A program made the position numbers and the translations under genes. Below, piece after piece: positions 56,122-64,000 of a stretch of 64,000 bases of DNA. The DNA lies in contig NZ_JACHFL010000001.1 of assembly GCF_014201875.1 (NCBI RefSeq), positions 310,001 to 374,000 of the forward strand, in the 5' to 3' direction. Under the pieces are notes generated by a model. It searched no databases and was not told the DNA's origin. It was given only the letters and a program-made list of their open reading frames with translations. Position 1 is the stretch's first letter. Each line of letters opens with the position of its first letter. The stretch is from Deinococcus humi. GTDB taxonomy: Bacteria; Deinococcota; Deinococci; Deinococcales; Deinococcaceae.

Positions 56122-56199
56122 GGGCTGGCGCCGGCAGGCTCCGCCCAGTGTCCCTGCATCAGTTCCACGTCAACCACAAGTCTCTAAATGGAGTGCAGT

Positions 56200-56982
56200 A
56201 TGCGTAAACCCACCCACCTGATGGCCCTGCTCATTTCGTTGCCCCTGCTGTCCGGCCCGGCGCTGGCCTGGGTGCCTCAACTGGAAGAAACTGTCGCCAA
56301 GAACGTGATTGACGGCGCGTATGGGCGCCGCGCTCCGGTCCCGACATTTCTGACGGTGGACCTGGGGGTCAAGGACGGTCAGTTCGTGGCCGGGCCGAAT
56401 GCTGTCACCGCCTACATGGGTGGCCCCACCTGTGTGGACGGCTGGCTGGCCGCCCCCACCGACTATGCGGCAGGCAGTCGCCCCGCCGCCGTGACCGTCA
56501 GCGGGCAGGCCGATCAGTTGTTCTTCCAGGCCCAGGACGCCCGCGACTCCTTCAAGAATCTGAGCCTCAAAGAGGCGCTGGGCACGGAGTACACCAGCAA
56601 ACGGCTGCCCAACGGCGAATTGCGGGTGGACGTGGCTGTGCGCGGCCTGCCCACCGAACAGGCCCGCAGCGCCTATCTGGTGAGATTGAAGGGCAAGGAC
56701 GGCGCACTGGTGCCGCCGGTGCGGTCCACCTACGTCAATGACTGGAAGCCGATGGGGGCCCAGGCTGCAGCTCCTGCGACGGCAACAACAGCTTCAACCA
56801 CCACGACGGCCCCTGCAACAGCCACCCCGACCACCGGGCCGTACCAGGGCACCCTGGTCTATTACTTCGAACCCCTCAAGGCCGGATTGGGCGCCGGGGA
56901 CAAGATGAACCTGCTGATCAAGACCGAGGCCGACACCGACTGCGCTTACAGCGTGGCGGTGGACCTGAGCAAGTTCCAGTAA
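56200..56982 (+). CDS. Exported protein of unknown function
   Basis: 260 aa with signal peptide (HLMALLISLPLLSGPALA, cleavage after ALA). The mature part starts WVPQLEETVAKNVIDG, contains one Cys in GGPTCVDGWL and another near the C-terminus (DTDCAYSV), and has a Thr/Ala-rich linker (about residues 185-210). No domain was recognised. ATG 56200 is preferred over 56188 because GGAG lies six bases before it. It follows the TonB-like gene on the same strand and may be part of the same envelope function. A terminator follows. Confidence 0.7.
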   Translation: MRKPTHLMALLISLPLLSGPALAWVPQLEETVAKNVIDGAYGRRAPVPTFLTVDLGVKDGQFVAGPNAVTAYMGGPTCVDGWLAAPTDYAAGSRPAAVTVSGQADQLFFQAQDARDSFKNLSLKEALGTEYTSKRLPNGELRVDVAVRGLPTEQARSAYLVRLKGKDGALVPPVRSTYVNDWKPMGAQAAAPATATTASTTTTAPATATPTTGPYQGTLVYYFEPLKAGLGAGDKMNLLIKTEADTDCAYSVAVDLSKFQ

Positions 56983-57004
56983 GCGCAACCGAATCTTCTT
57001 AATG

Positions 57005-57030
57005 CCTCCTCCCCGTCGGGTGGAGGTTTT
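57005..57030 (+). terminator. Terminator after the exported-protein gene
   Basis: Stem of 5 bp plus 3 bp around a T-T mismatch (57005-57013 with 57018-57026), 4-base loop, followed by TTTTCTT. Confidence 0.72.
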
Positions 57031-57076
57031 CTTCTGGGACGCCCGCCACTTTGCACAAACCCCTAAAATCCCGGGT

Positions 57077-57853
<777 letters not shown>

Positions 57854-57920
57854 GGGGCCTGTGGGGGCAGTGAGGGCCACAGGCCACTCCACACCCCCAT
57901 TCCGCATTACCCTGTCCGCC

Positions 57921-58820
57921 ATGACCACTATTCCAGACCGCATCATCAGCCTGCTGCCCAGCGCCACGGATCTGCTGTTCGATCTGGGACTGGGCGCACG
58001 GGTGGCCGGGGTCAGCCACTCGTGTGACCATCCGGGAGTGGCAGGGCTGCCGATTCTGACGCGCTCTATCGTCGATTCGGGCGCCTCCCAGGCCGAGATC
58101 GACCGCGCCGTGAGCGAGGCGGTTCGTGCGGGCCAGGCCCTGTACACCGTGGACGGCGAATTGCTGGACGCCATCGATCCAGGCTTAGTGGTCACCCAGG
58201 GCGTCTGTGAGGTCTGCGCGGTCACACCGGGAACGATCGAGGCGGCGGTGCGTTTCCTGCCCGGCTGTCTGCCTGCCGCACAGGTCCTGAGTCTGGAAGG
58301 CCGCAGCTTCGCCGGGATTCTGGACGATCTCCGGGTGCTGGCCGCAGCGGCGGGTGTAGCAGAGCTGGGCGAGCAGCTGGCCGACGCCGCACAAGCACGG
58401 TGGGACGCCATCAAGCCCGTCCAGACTGCGCCCCGCGTACTGACGCTGGAATGGGTGGACCCGCCCTTCTACGGCGGTCACTGGGTCCCCGAACAGGTCA
58501 TCCGGGCAGGCGGCGTGAACGTGCTGGGCGCGGCAGGGATCGACAGCGGGCGCACGGACTGGGCCGCGATCACTGTCCTTGATCCGGACGTGATCGTGGT
58601 GATGTGTTGCGGCTTCGGGCTGACACAGAACGCCGCCTTCGCCCGCGACCTGCTGCAACGCACCGATTTACGGGCGGTGTGCAGCGGTCAGGTGTGGGCG
58701 GGGGACGCCAATGCCTCCTTCTCCCGTCCGGCCCTGGGGGTGGTGCGCGGCGCGGAGGTGCTGGCCGAACTGCTGCGCGGCCACGAGTGTGCGGGGGAAA
58801 GCGTGCGGCTGAGCCTGTAG
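57921..58820 (+). CDS. Cobalamin-binding-protein-like (BtuF family) without signal peptide
   Basis: 299 aa. Periplasmic-binding-protein fold of the BtuF type: IISLLPSATDLLFDLGLGARVAGVSHSCDHP at the N-terminus, then VTQGVCEVCAV, LTLEWVDPPFYGGHWVPEQVIRAGG and IVVMCCGFG. Such proteins bind corrinoids for uptake. No signal peptide follows ATG 57921; TACCCT seven bases before it supports this start. A group of short BtuF-like proteins with CDHP and GVCEVCAV motifs is known without signal peptides, so a cytoplasmic role is likely. No transporter gene lies near it. Confidence 0.82.
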   Translation: MTTIPDRIISLLPSATDLLFDLGLGARVAGVSHSCDHPGVAGLPILTRSIVDSGASQAEIDRAVSEAVRAGQALYTVDGELLDAIDPGLVVTQGVCEVCAVTPGTIEAAVRFLPGCLPAAQVLSLEGRSFAGILDDLRVLAAAAGVAELGEQLADAAQARWDAIKPVQTAPRVLTLEWVDPPFYGGHWVPEQVIRAGGVNVLGAAGIDSGRTDWAAITVLDPDVIVVMCCGFGLTQNAAFARDLLQRTDLRAVCSGQVWAGDANASFSRPALGVVRGAEVLAELLRGHECAGESVRLSL

Positions 58821-58828
58821 GCCGCGGC

Positions 58829-58867
58829 GGGCGGGGGACGCGCTGAAGATCAGCGCGTCCCCCGCCC
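58829..58867. terminator. Bidirectional hairpin between the BtuF-like gene and the phosphate transporter gene
   Basis: 18-bp perfect stem (58829-58846 with 58850-58867) with a 3-base loop between converging genes. There is no T run; stem strength alone makes it a likely terminator/barrier. Confidence 0.7.
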
Positions 58868-58891
58868 CATTGCCTGCTTCCCCACCCCGCG

Positions 58892-59890
58892 CTAGACCCC
58901 CAGCGCCAGAATGACCTTATGGATCGCCCAGCCCAGCGCGATGCACGTCGGAATGGTGAACACCCAGGCGCTGACGATCTTTCCAGCCACCTGCCACTTG
59001 ACCTTCTTGAAGCCCTTGGTGGTGCCCACACCCATGATTGCGGTGCTGATGGTGTGCGTGGTGCTGACCGGGATGCCCAGGCGGCTGGCAGTCTCGATGA
59101 TCAGCGCGGCGCTGGTCTCGGCCACGAAGCCGTCCACGGGTTTCAGGTCCACCACCTTGAATCCCATCGTCTTGATGATGCGCCAGCCCCCGATAGCGGT
59201 GCCCAGGCCCATCGCCGTGGCTGCCGACAGGATTACCCACAGCGGCACGGTGTCGATCTGCGTGCCAAAGTAAGCGCTGAGAGCGAAGGTGATGATGCCC
59301 ATCGTCTTCTGCGCGTCGTTGCCGCCGTGCGAGAAGGCCATAAAGGCGGCGCTGAAGATCTGCGCCCAGCGAAAGGTGCGTGTAACGGTGCGCGGCCTCA
59401 TCCAGCGCAACACCAGCCAGGAGAGCAGGAACATCAACAGGATGGGAATCACAAAGCCCAGCGCCGGACTCGTGATCAGGCCGGTCAGGGTTTTCTGAAC
59501 CCCTTTGGGAATGATGATGCCCCAACCCCCAGCGGCCACGCCCGCACCCACCAGGCTGAAAATCAGGGCGTGGCTGGAGCTGCTCGGCAGGCCCTTCCAC
59601 CACGTGAACAGGTTCCAGCCGATGGCGCTGATCAGCGCCGCGCCCACCAGCTCCAGCGTGGCGAACTCCTGCGGCACGATGTCCGAGCTGACGGTCTTGG
59701 CCACTGCCGTGCCGGTCAGCGCGCCCACCACGTTCAGCACGGCGGACATGGCGATGGCCTGGGCAGGTGTCAGGACCCGCGTGGCCACCGACGTGGCGAT
59801 GGCGTTGGCGGTGTCGTGAAAACCGTTGATGAAGTCGAAAATCAGCGCCAGCGCGACGATGACCAGCAGGCCAATAAATGCGGGTTCCAT
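58892..59890 (-). CDS. pit: Inorganic phosphate transporter, PiT family
   Basis: 332 aa with about nine to ten membrane helices and the duplicated PiT signature: FDFINGFHDTANAIATSVAT near the N-terminus and AFSHGGNDAQKTMGI in the second half; VSTTHTISTAIMGVGTTKG is also typical. It imports metal-phosphate complexes by proton symport. The preceding gene in the operon (DUF47/PhoU-like) begins the unit, ten bases apart; this pairing is common and the partner is thought to regulate transport. Confidence 0.95.
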   Translation of the reverse strand: MEPAFIGLLVIVALALIFDFINGFHDTANAIATSVATRVLTPAQAIAMSAVLNVVGALTGTAVAKTVSSDIVPQEFATLELVGAALISAIGWNLFTWWKGLPSSSSHALIFSLVGAGVAAGGWGIIIPKGVQKTLTGLITSPALGFVIPILLMFLLSWLVLRWMRPRTVTRTFRWAQIFSAAFMAFSHGGNDAQKTMGIITFALSAYFGTQIDTVPLWVILSAATAMGLGTAIGGWRIIKTMGFKVVDLKPVDGFVAETSAALIIETASRLGIPVSTTHTISTAIMGVGTTKGFKKVKWQVAGKIVSAWVFTIPTCIALGWAIHKVILALGV

Positions 59891-59900
59891 GGCCCGTGAC

Positions 59901-60539
59901 CTAAGCGTTCTTCAGGAGAATGCTCTCCACAGTCTTGGCAACACGCTGCGCCTGATCGCTGGCGTTCTCAATCAAGTCCACGATCTCACCGCTGCGCATG
60001 GCGAGGATCATGCCCGGTACGTCGGTGACGCCATCATACAGGGTGCGCTGCACCTCGTCACTGATGGTGTCGCCCTCGTCCTCCAGCGCCCGAATCTGCT
60101 CGGCAATCTTGGCCAGCTGGCCCACCTTGCCCGCGTCCTCGATCAGCGGCATCCCCTGGGCCAGCAGCGCGCACTGCGCCTCCACCACCCGCGCCAGCGC
60201 GGCCATCTGCGGCAGGGGCTGCTGGATGCGGTACAGGCTGAGCTTGCGGGCAGCGTCCTCCATATCGTCGACCAGATCGTCCAGTTCGTCGTTCAGGGCG
60301 ATGATGTCCTCCCGGTCAAACGGCACGATGAAGGACTCGGCCAGCAGGTTGGTGACCTCGCGGCTCAGACGATCCCCAACATGTTCCAGATCGCGGACGC
60401 GCTGAACCTTGGCTTCTACCTCGGTGTAGTTTTCCAGCAAGTCCACCAGCGCCTGGGCAGTGGCGTGGGCGTTGCGGGCGGCCTCGGCGAAGCGGGCACT
60501 GAACCTGGGGTTGCTGGGCATGAATTTAGACAGAACCAT
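59901..60539 (-). CDS. DUF47/PhoU-like phosphate transport regulator
   Basis: 212-aa all-helical protein (KFMPSNPRFSARFAEAARNAHATAQ, then VRDLEHVGDRLSREVTNLLAESFIVPFDREDIIALNDELDDLVDDMEDAA, a DUF47 hallmark with acidic E/DxxxD metal sites). It is the usual partner of PiT transporters and is co-transcribed with pit here. GGAGG stands before the ATG. A partial RDRM-like half site 26 bases upstream is noted elsewhere but is weak. Confidence 0.92.
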   Translation of the reverse strand: MVLSKFMPSNPRFSARFAEAARNAHATAQALVDLLENYTEVEAKVQRVRDLEHVGDRLSREVTNLLAESFIVPFDREDIIALNDELDDLVDDMEDAARKLSLYRIQQPLPQMAALARVVEAQCALLAQGMPLIEDAGKVGQLAKIAEQIRALEDEGDTISDEVQRTLYDGVTDVPGMILAMRSGEIVDLIENASDQAQRVAKTVESILLKNA

Positions 60540-60676
60540 GACAAATCCTCCGTATTGTCCCCTGTTATGTCATGGAATTGTCAGGCAGGCTCAACAGGGT
60601 GTGGGGGCTAGCCCGATTGATGGCAGCCCCCGCTCTGTCCAACGGTCAACCCTTCAATTCACGCCTGAGGATATGC

Positions 60677-60720
60677 CGGCTGGCAGGCAGACCTTCTTCT
60701 CAGGGCCTCCCTGCCAGCCG
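60677..60720 (-). terminator. Hairpin after the amylase gene
   Basis: 10-bp perfect stem (60711-60720 with 60677-60686), 24-base loop, downstream of the amylase stop on the minus strand. A second 7-bp hairpin (60603-60609 with 60625-60631) follows. No T run. Between this and the DUF47 gene nothing else was seen. Confidence 0.5.
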
Positions 60721-60786
60721 CACAACAGAACCTGGAAAGGAGTCGACAGGACGCCAGCGCGTTCCACCGCCTCCCACCGCCCTTTC

Positions 60787-63700
60787 CTACTTCACGTTGA
60801 CCGGAGCGGTGAACCTGGCCCGTCGCTGCTCGCTGTCGGTGCCGATGGTGTTCGCGCGCGACGGCGTGCTGTTCGCGTCGGGCACGATGTCGCCCGCACC
60901 GTAGCCGTCGCCGCCGAAAATACCGCCCACAAGATTGACACCGCCGGCAGGGGCTCCCGTCAGGCCCAGCGCCGTCCAGGGAATCGCCAGTTCCACGGTC
61001 TGGGCAGGCAGGGTGCCGCTGGCGGCGTACTTGTAGTCGGCCGCCGCCACTTCAGGCGTAGCGGTGTCGCTGGAGACACGGCGCAGTTGCGCGGCCTGGT
61101 TCTCGTAGCGCGCCACGAAGGCGTCCACACCGCCCATCCCCCCGCTGAAGGTGGCCGCCCGTTTCCACGCCTCGAAGTTGTCGGCCTGTAGGGCACCGCC
61201 CGCCCCGGTGTCCAGGTAAACGATGGCGCTGTTGCCCTTCACGGTGTAGGTGTAGGCCAGATACAGGTAGGTGGCGTCGCTGTCGGCCAGCAGGGTCAGG
61301 AAATTGTTTTCCGCGCCAAACACACCCTCCATGGGGCTCTGCACGCTGACTTTCGGGGTTTTCCAGTCGCTCAGCCCACCGTCGATGGTGTACTTGGTAT
61401 TCGTGACCGCCCTGGTCAGAACGAGATCCGCGCCCGTCTGCGGCGAGGTGGCCTGACGGGTGGCGTCCGTGAAGCCTGCCGCCGAGGCTTTCAGGGTCTG
61501 CGCGCCTGCCGGGGCAAAAAGGGTGTAGCTGCCGTCTGAGAAGCTCAGGGCGTAGTTCAGGTCTGGATTGGCGCTAGTATCTTCCACAAGTGCGCCGGAC
61601 AGCGGGGCGCCCGCTCCTGTGACCTTGCCCTCAATGACTGGGGGCACGGGCACCTCGATAAAGTCGTACGTGCCGCTGTAACTGTTGCCGTCTGCGCCGA
61701 CGACATAGCGGCGGTTGCCCTGGTTCGGCCCCTCGTATCCGCTGTTTTTCGCGCCGGAACCGTCGTTGCCGAACTTGAACTCGATCTGGCGGAACAGGGG
61801 AAGATCAACCGTGGTTTTCCAGATGCCGCGGCTCTCCTGCGTCATGGGCAGTTCAAGCTGGGTGCCGGTGTCGAAGCGGCGCAATTCGACAGGCCCGTTG
61901 CCCTGGCTGCGGGCGTCCACGGTAAAGGTGACTTTGACCGTGTTCTTGCTGCTGGGCGTGGCGCCGACGGTGGCCCCGGAACTCTCGGCGCCGTTGGTAT
62001 CCACCGTGACCACCCGGAAGGTGGTGGCGACGTCATTGGGGACGCCGCGGGCCAGATACTTCCCGGTGCTGCTGGGCAGGGGCGCGAAGTTCAGCAGGCG
62101 TTCGGTGCCCTCGCCCGTTCTGGCGTAGACGCGGTAGCCACTGACCTTGGCATCGCTGCTGGGGGTCCAAGTCAGTTCCACGGCGCTGTCGCCGGGTCTC
62201 GCCGCCAGGGCCGCCACTTCGGGCAGACTGGGATTGACCGTGCCGCCCGCGCCGCCCCCCGCCGTGCCCGTGACCGCCAACGCGGTGCGCGGCGGCAGCG
62301 TACCGATCAGCTTGCCGCTGCTGACGCTCAGGTTGGAGGCATGCCCGGTAATTTCGGTGAGCGAGCCAGCGCCAAAAGTGCCCAGCAGGGGAATGCCTCC
62401 GCCGCTCAGGCTGGACAATTCAATGGGGGTGTCCCCATTGTTGACCACGAAGACCACCGGCTGACCCGCCGTGCCCGCGACATTGGAGATGACCCGGCGG
62501 TAGGCCAGGACACTCGGCCCGCCGTTGGGCCGCCACAGTTCCTGCTGCGCGCCGTGCGTCAGGGCGCGGTATTTCGCGCGGGCGGCGGCAAGGGCACCCA
62601 GGCGCTCGTCCAGGGTGCTGCCGCTCAACTTGCTGAAGTCCATGTCCTCGCGGTTGCCCTGGCCCAGCGGGAAGTTGTAGGGATCGCCCTGGCCCGCCTG
62701 CGCGTACTCGGTGCCCTGCCAGACGCTGGGGGTGCCGCGCGAGAAGTACACGGTAGACAGCGCCATGTCCAGCCGCTCGGCGGCCTGCGCGGGGGTGCCG
62801 CCCTTCTCGGCCACCTCGCTGACAAAACGCCTGACATCGTGGTTGTCCACGAACGTGGTCAGGCGGCTGGCGTCCTGATACACGCCGTCCTGCGCGAAGA
62901 CCTCGGCCATGCGGTCCAGGTTGCCACCCGCGCTGCTCATCTGCTGGCTGACCGCGTAGTACAGCGCGAAGTCGAAGACGCTGGGCGATCCCAGATCGTC
63001 CATGAAGTGCGCCAGATACGCCGGATTGCCGTCGAAGACCTCGCCCACCGACCAGATCTTGCTGGCGTCACCCGCGCCGCCAGAGGAGAAGAACTGTTTC
63101 CAGTAGCTGTCCGGCACATGCTTCATGGTGTCGATTCGCAGGCCGTCAATGGCCGTGTTGGTGCGCCAGTACCGGATGAAGTCGTTCAGATAGGTCGTGA
63201 CTTCGGGCAGGTCCTGCTTGAAATCGGGCAGGCCAGCCAGCGGGCAGTCGGTCGTGGGGTTGCTGGACGCATCGCATTCGGCTTGGCTGTGAAACCACTC
63301 TGGATGCGTCTTGGTCAATGTGGCGTCGTAACCGGCGTGATTGAGGACTACGTCCTGAATGACTTTCAACCCATTTTTATGAGCGGTGTCGATCAAAGAT
63401 TTGTACTCTTCCAGGCTGCCCAGGTGCGGATCGGTCTTGAAGAAATCCTCGGCCCAGTAGCCGTGATAGCCGGCAAACTGCTTCCCGACGTTCGGCCCGC
63501 TCGTTGGCCCGGCGATGGCTGGAACCTGCAAGACCACCGGCGTGATCCACAGCGCCGTGAAACCCATGCGCTTGAAATACCCTTCCTCGATCTTGGCTTT
63601 CAGGCCCGCAAAGTCGCCGCCGTGCCACCCCAGCGGGTTGGTCTTGTCCGCCCTGTCGCCCGCGTTGCGGTTGGGACCGTTGTCGTTGGCAGGATTGCCG

Positions 63701-63861
63701 TTGGCAAAGCGGTCCGTCATGGCGAAATAGATCACCTCATCCTGCCAGGTGCGGACCGTATTGGGGCCCTTGTCTGGCGCCTTGAACAGGCCACACGCCG
63801 CCAGAGAGAGACTCAGAACCGTAACGGCGCTGATGCGCCCCAGCAGGGGAAGGGTTTTCAT
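60787..63861 (-). CDS. Multidomain alpha-amylase-family (GH13) lipoprotein
   Basis: 1024 aa. Lipobox SLAAC (Cys23) predicts surface anchoring. The GH13 (beta/alpha)8 domain (about 35-480) has substrate motifs GWHGGDFAGLKAKI and VIQDVVLNHAG, nucleophile Asp244 (GLRIDTMKH), acid/base Glu274 (SVGEVFDG) and Asp342 (FVDNHDVRRF). Next are a fibronectin-III-like domain (AVELTWTPSSDAKVSGYRVYA), a starch-binding-like/E-set domain (VKVTFTVDARSQGNG ... QIEFKFGNDGSG), a carboxypeptidase-regulatory-like domain (IEGKVTGAGAPLSGALVED), and a C-terminal DOMON-like domain (TIDGGLSDWKTPKVS). It probably degrades starch or glycogen outside the cell. ATG 63861 has GGAAG upstream. Confidence 0.92.
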   Translation of the reverse strand: MKTLPLLGRISAVTVLSLSLAACGLFKAPDKGPNTVRTWQDEVIYFAMTDRFANGNPANDNGPNRNAGDRADKTNPLGWHGGDFAGLKAKIEEGYFKRMGFTALWITPVVLQVPAIAGPTSGPNVGKQFAGYHGYWAEDFFKTDPHLGSLEEYKSLIDTAHKNGLKVIQDVVLNHAGYDATLTKTHPEWFHSQAECDASSNPTTDCPLAGLPDFKQDLPEVTTYLNDFIRYWRTNTAIDGLRIDTMKHVPDSYWKQFFSSGGAGDASKIWSVGEVFDGNPAYLAHFMDDLGSPSVFDFALYYAVSQQMSSAGGNLDRMAEVFAQDGVYQDASRLTTFVDNHDVRRFVSEVAEKGGTPAQAAERLDMALSTVYFSRGTPSVWQGTEYAQAGQGDPYNFPLGQGNREDMDFSKLSGSTLDERLGALAAARAKYRALTHGAQQELWRPNGGPSVLAYRRVISNVAGTAGQPVVFVVNNGDTPIELSSLSGGGIPLLGTFGAGSLTEITGHASNLSVSSGKLIGTLPPRTALAVTGTAGGGAGGTVNPSLPEVAALAARPGDSAVELTWTPSSDAKVSGYRVYARTGEGTERLLNFAPLPSSTGKYLARGVPNDVATTFRVVTVDTNGAESSGATVGATPSSKNTVKVTFTVDARSQGNGPVELRRFDTGTQLELPMTQESRGIWKTTVDLPLFRQIEFKFGNDGSGAKNSGYEGPNQGNRRYVVGADGNSYSGTYDFIEVPVPPVIEGKVTGAGAPLSGALVEDTSANPDLNYALSFSDGSYTLFAPAGAQTLKASAAGFTDATRQATSPQTGADLVLTRAVTNTKYTIDGGLSDWKTPKVSVQSPMEGVFGAENNFLTLLADSDATYLYLAYTYTVKGNSAIVYLDTGAGGALQADNFEAWKRAATFSGGMGGVDAFVARYENQAAQLRRVSSDTATPEVAAADYKYAASGTLPAQTVELAIPWTALGLTGAPAGGVNLVGGIFGGDGYGAGDIVPDANSTPSRANTIGTDSEQRRARFTAPVNVK

Positions 63862-63984
63862 GCGGCTTCCATTCAATGCCCCAGGTGCCCGGCTGTCAAT
63901 GCCAGGAGGGATAGACAGGTGCGCGGCGGGGCGAGTGAAGGCCCGGCAACGGTCTCCCCCACCGCGCCGCCGTACCCTTGAAGC

Positions 63985-64000
63985 ATGAAAGCCACCTGGA
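63985..64000 (+). CDS. Start of a further gene (truncated by the window edge)
   Basis: ATG 63985 follows TACCCT (63973-63978) by six bases, the leaderless pattern used by many genes here. Only the first five codons (MKATW) are visible, so the product cannot be named. It diverges from the amylase gene. Confidence 0.45.

Overview
The window is GC-rich, gene-dense bacterial chromosome that reads as Deinococcus. Supporting signs are a RDRM-type palindrome (the DdrO/PprI operator of Deinococcus) upstream of gyrB, and a promoter style in which a TANNNT -10 box sits 6-9 bases before the start codon of at least 17 genes, as expected for leaderless mRNAs, which are known to be common in Deinococcus. 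The protein families and the Ala/Pro/Gly-rich extensions also fit. The species cannot be named from sequence alone. No prophage, CRISPR array, rRNA or tRNA gene was seen; one possible decayed transposase fragment was noted. Most of the window is core genome.

Layout. 1-5.2 kb: 5' part of mutS (minus, runs off the left edge), a probable 60-aa gene with its own terminators, a pterin dehydratase/thioesterase pair, and gyrB (minus). 5.4-13.2 kb: a very long RNase R (minus), then rel ((p)ppGpp synthase/hydrolase) coupled to a 47-codon ORF and a TPR-like protein. 13.3-18.8 kb: a Lia-like histidine kinase / DUF4097 protein / response regulator operon, facing a hemQ-aldo/keto reductase pair. 19-24.2 kb: two tandem paralogous surface lipoproteins (two NPCBM-like domains plus delta-60-like repeats). 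24.2-32.7 kb: a VOC protein, diguanylate cyclase, ndk, two nucleoside-type ABC permeases, a RodZ-like protein and dnaG. 32.8-40.9 kb: citrate synthase, tsaB, an SDR, a CBS protein, a secreted subtilisin-like protease, an exported protein and class II fructose-bisphosphate aldolase. 41-45.9 kb: aminotransferase, MazG-like protein, murI, rph, DoxX, a 75-aa disordered protein and a DusA-type dihydrouridine synthase. 46-52.4 kb: an Ig-like lipoprotein, a TMEM175-type channel and the sufC-sufB-(structured spacer)-VOC-sufD cluster. 52.6-57 kb: exbB-exbD-giant TonB-like protein plus an exported protein. 57-64 kb: coaX, a cobalamin-binding-protein-like gene, a phosphate transporter with its DUF47 partner, a multidomain amylase lipoprotein and the first codons of a further gene.

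How the genes work together: DNA replication and repair (mutS, gyrB, dnaG); RNA processing and tRNA modification (rnr, rph, tsaB, dus); stringent and second-messenger signalling (rel, GGDEF protein); Fe-S assembly (suf); envelope sensing and energised envelope spanning (Lia-like operon, ExbBD/TonB-like, RodZ); and a secreted or surface carbohydrate/protein degradation set (amylase, protease, NPCBM lipoproteins).

The points most worth following are: the ExbBD operon whose long periplasm-spanning protein ends in a non-TonB domain; the nested inverted repeats that split the suf cluster; a GyrB whose TOPRIM motif reads EGISAGG where the family has EGDSAGG; small ORFs coupled to rel and overlapping the dnaG start; and the tandem lipoproteins.
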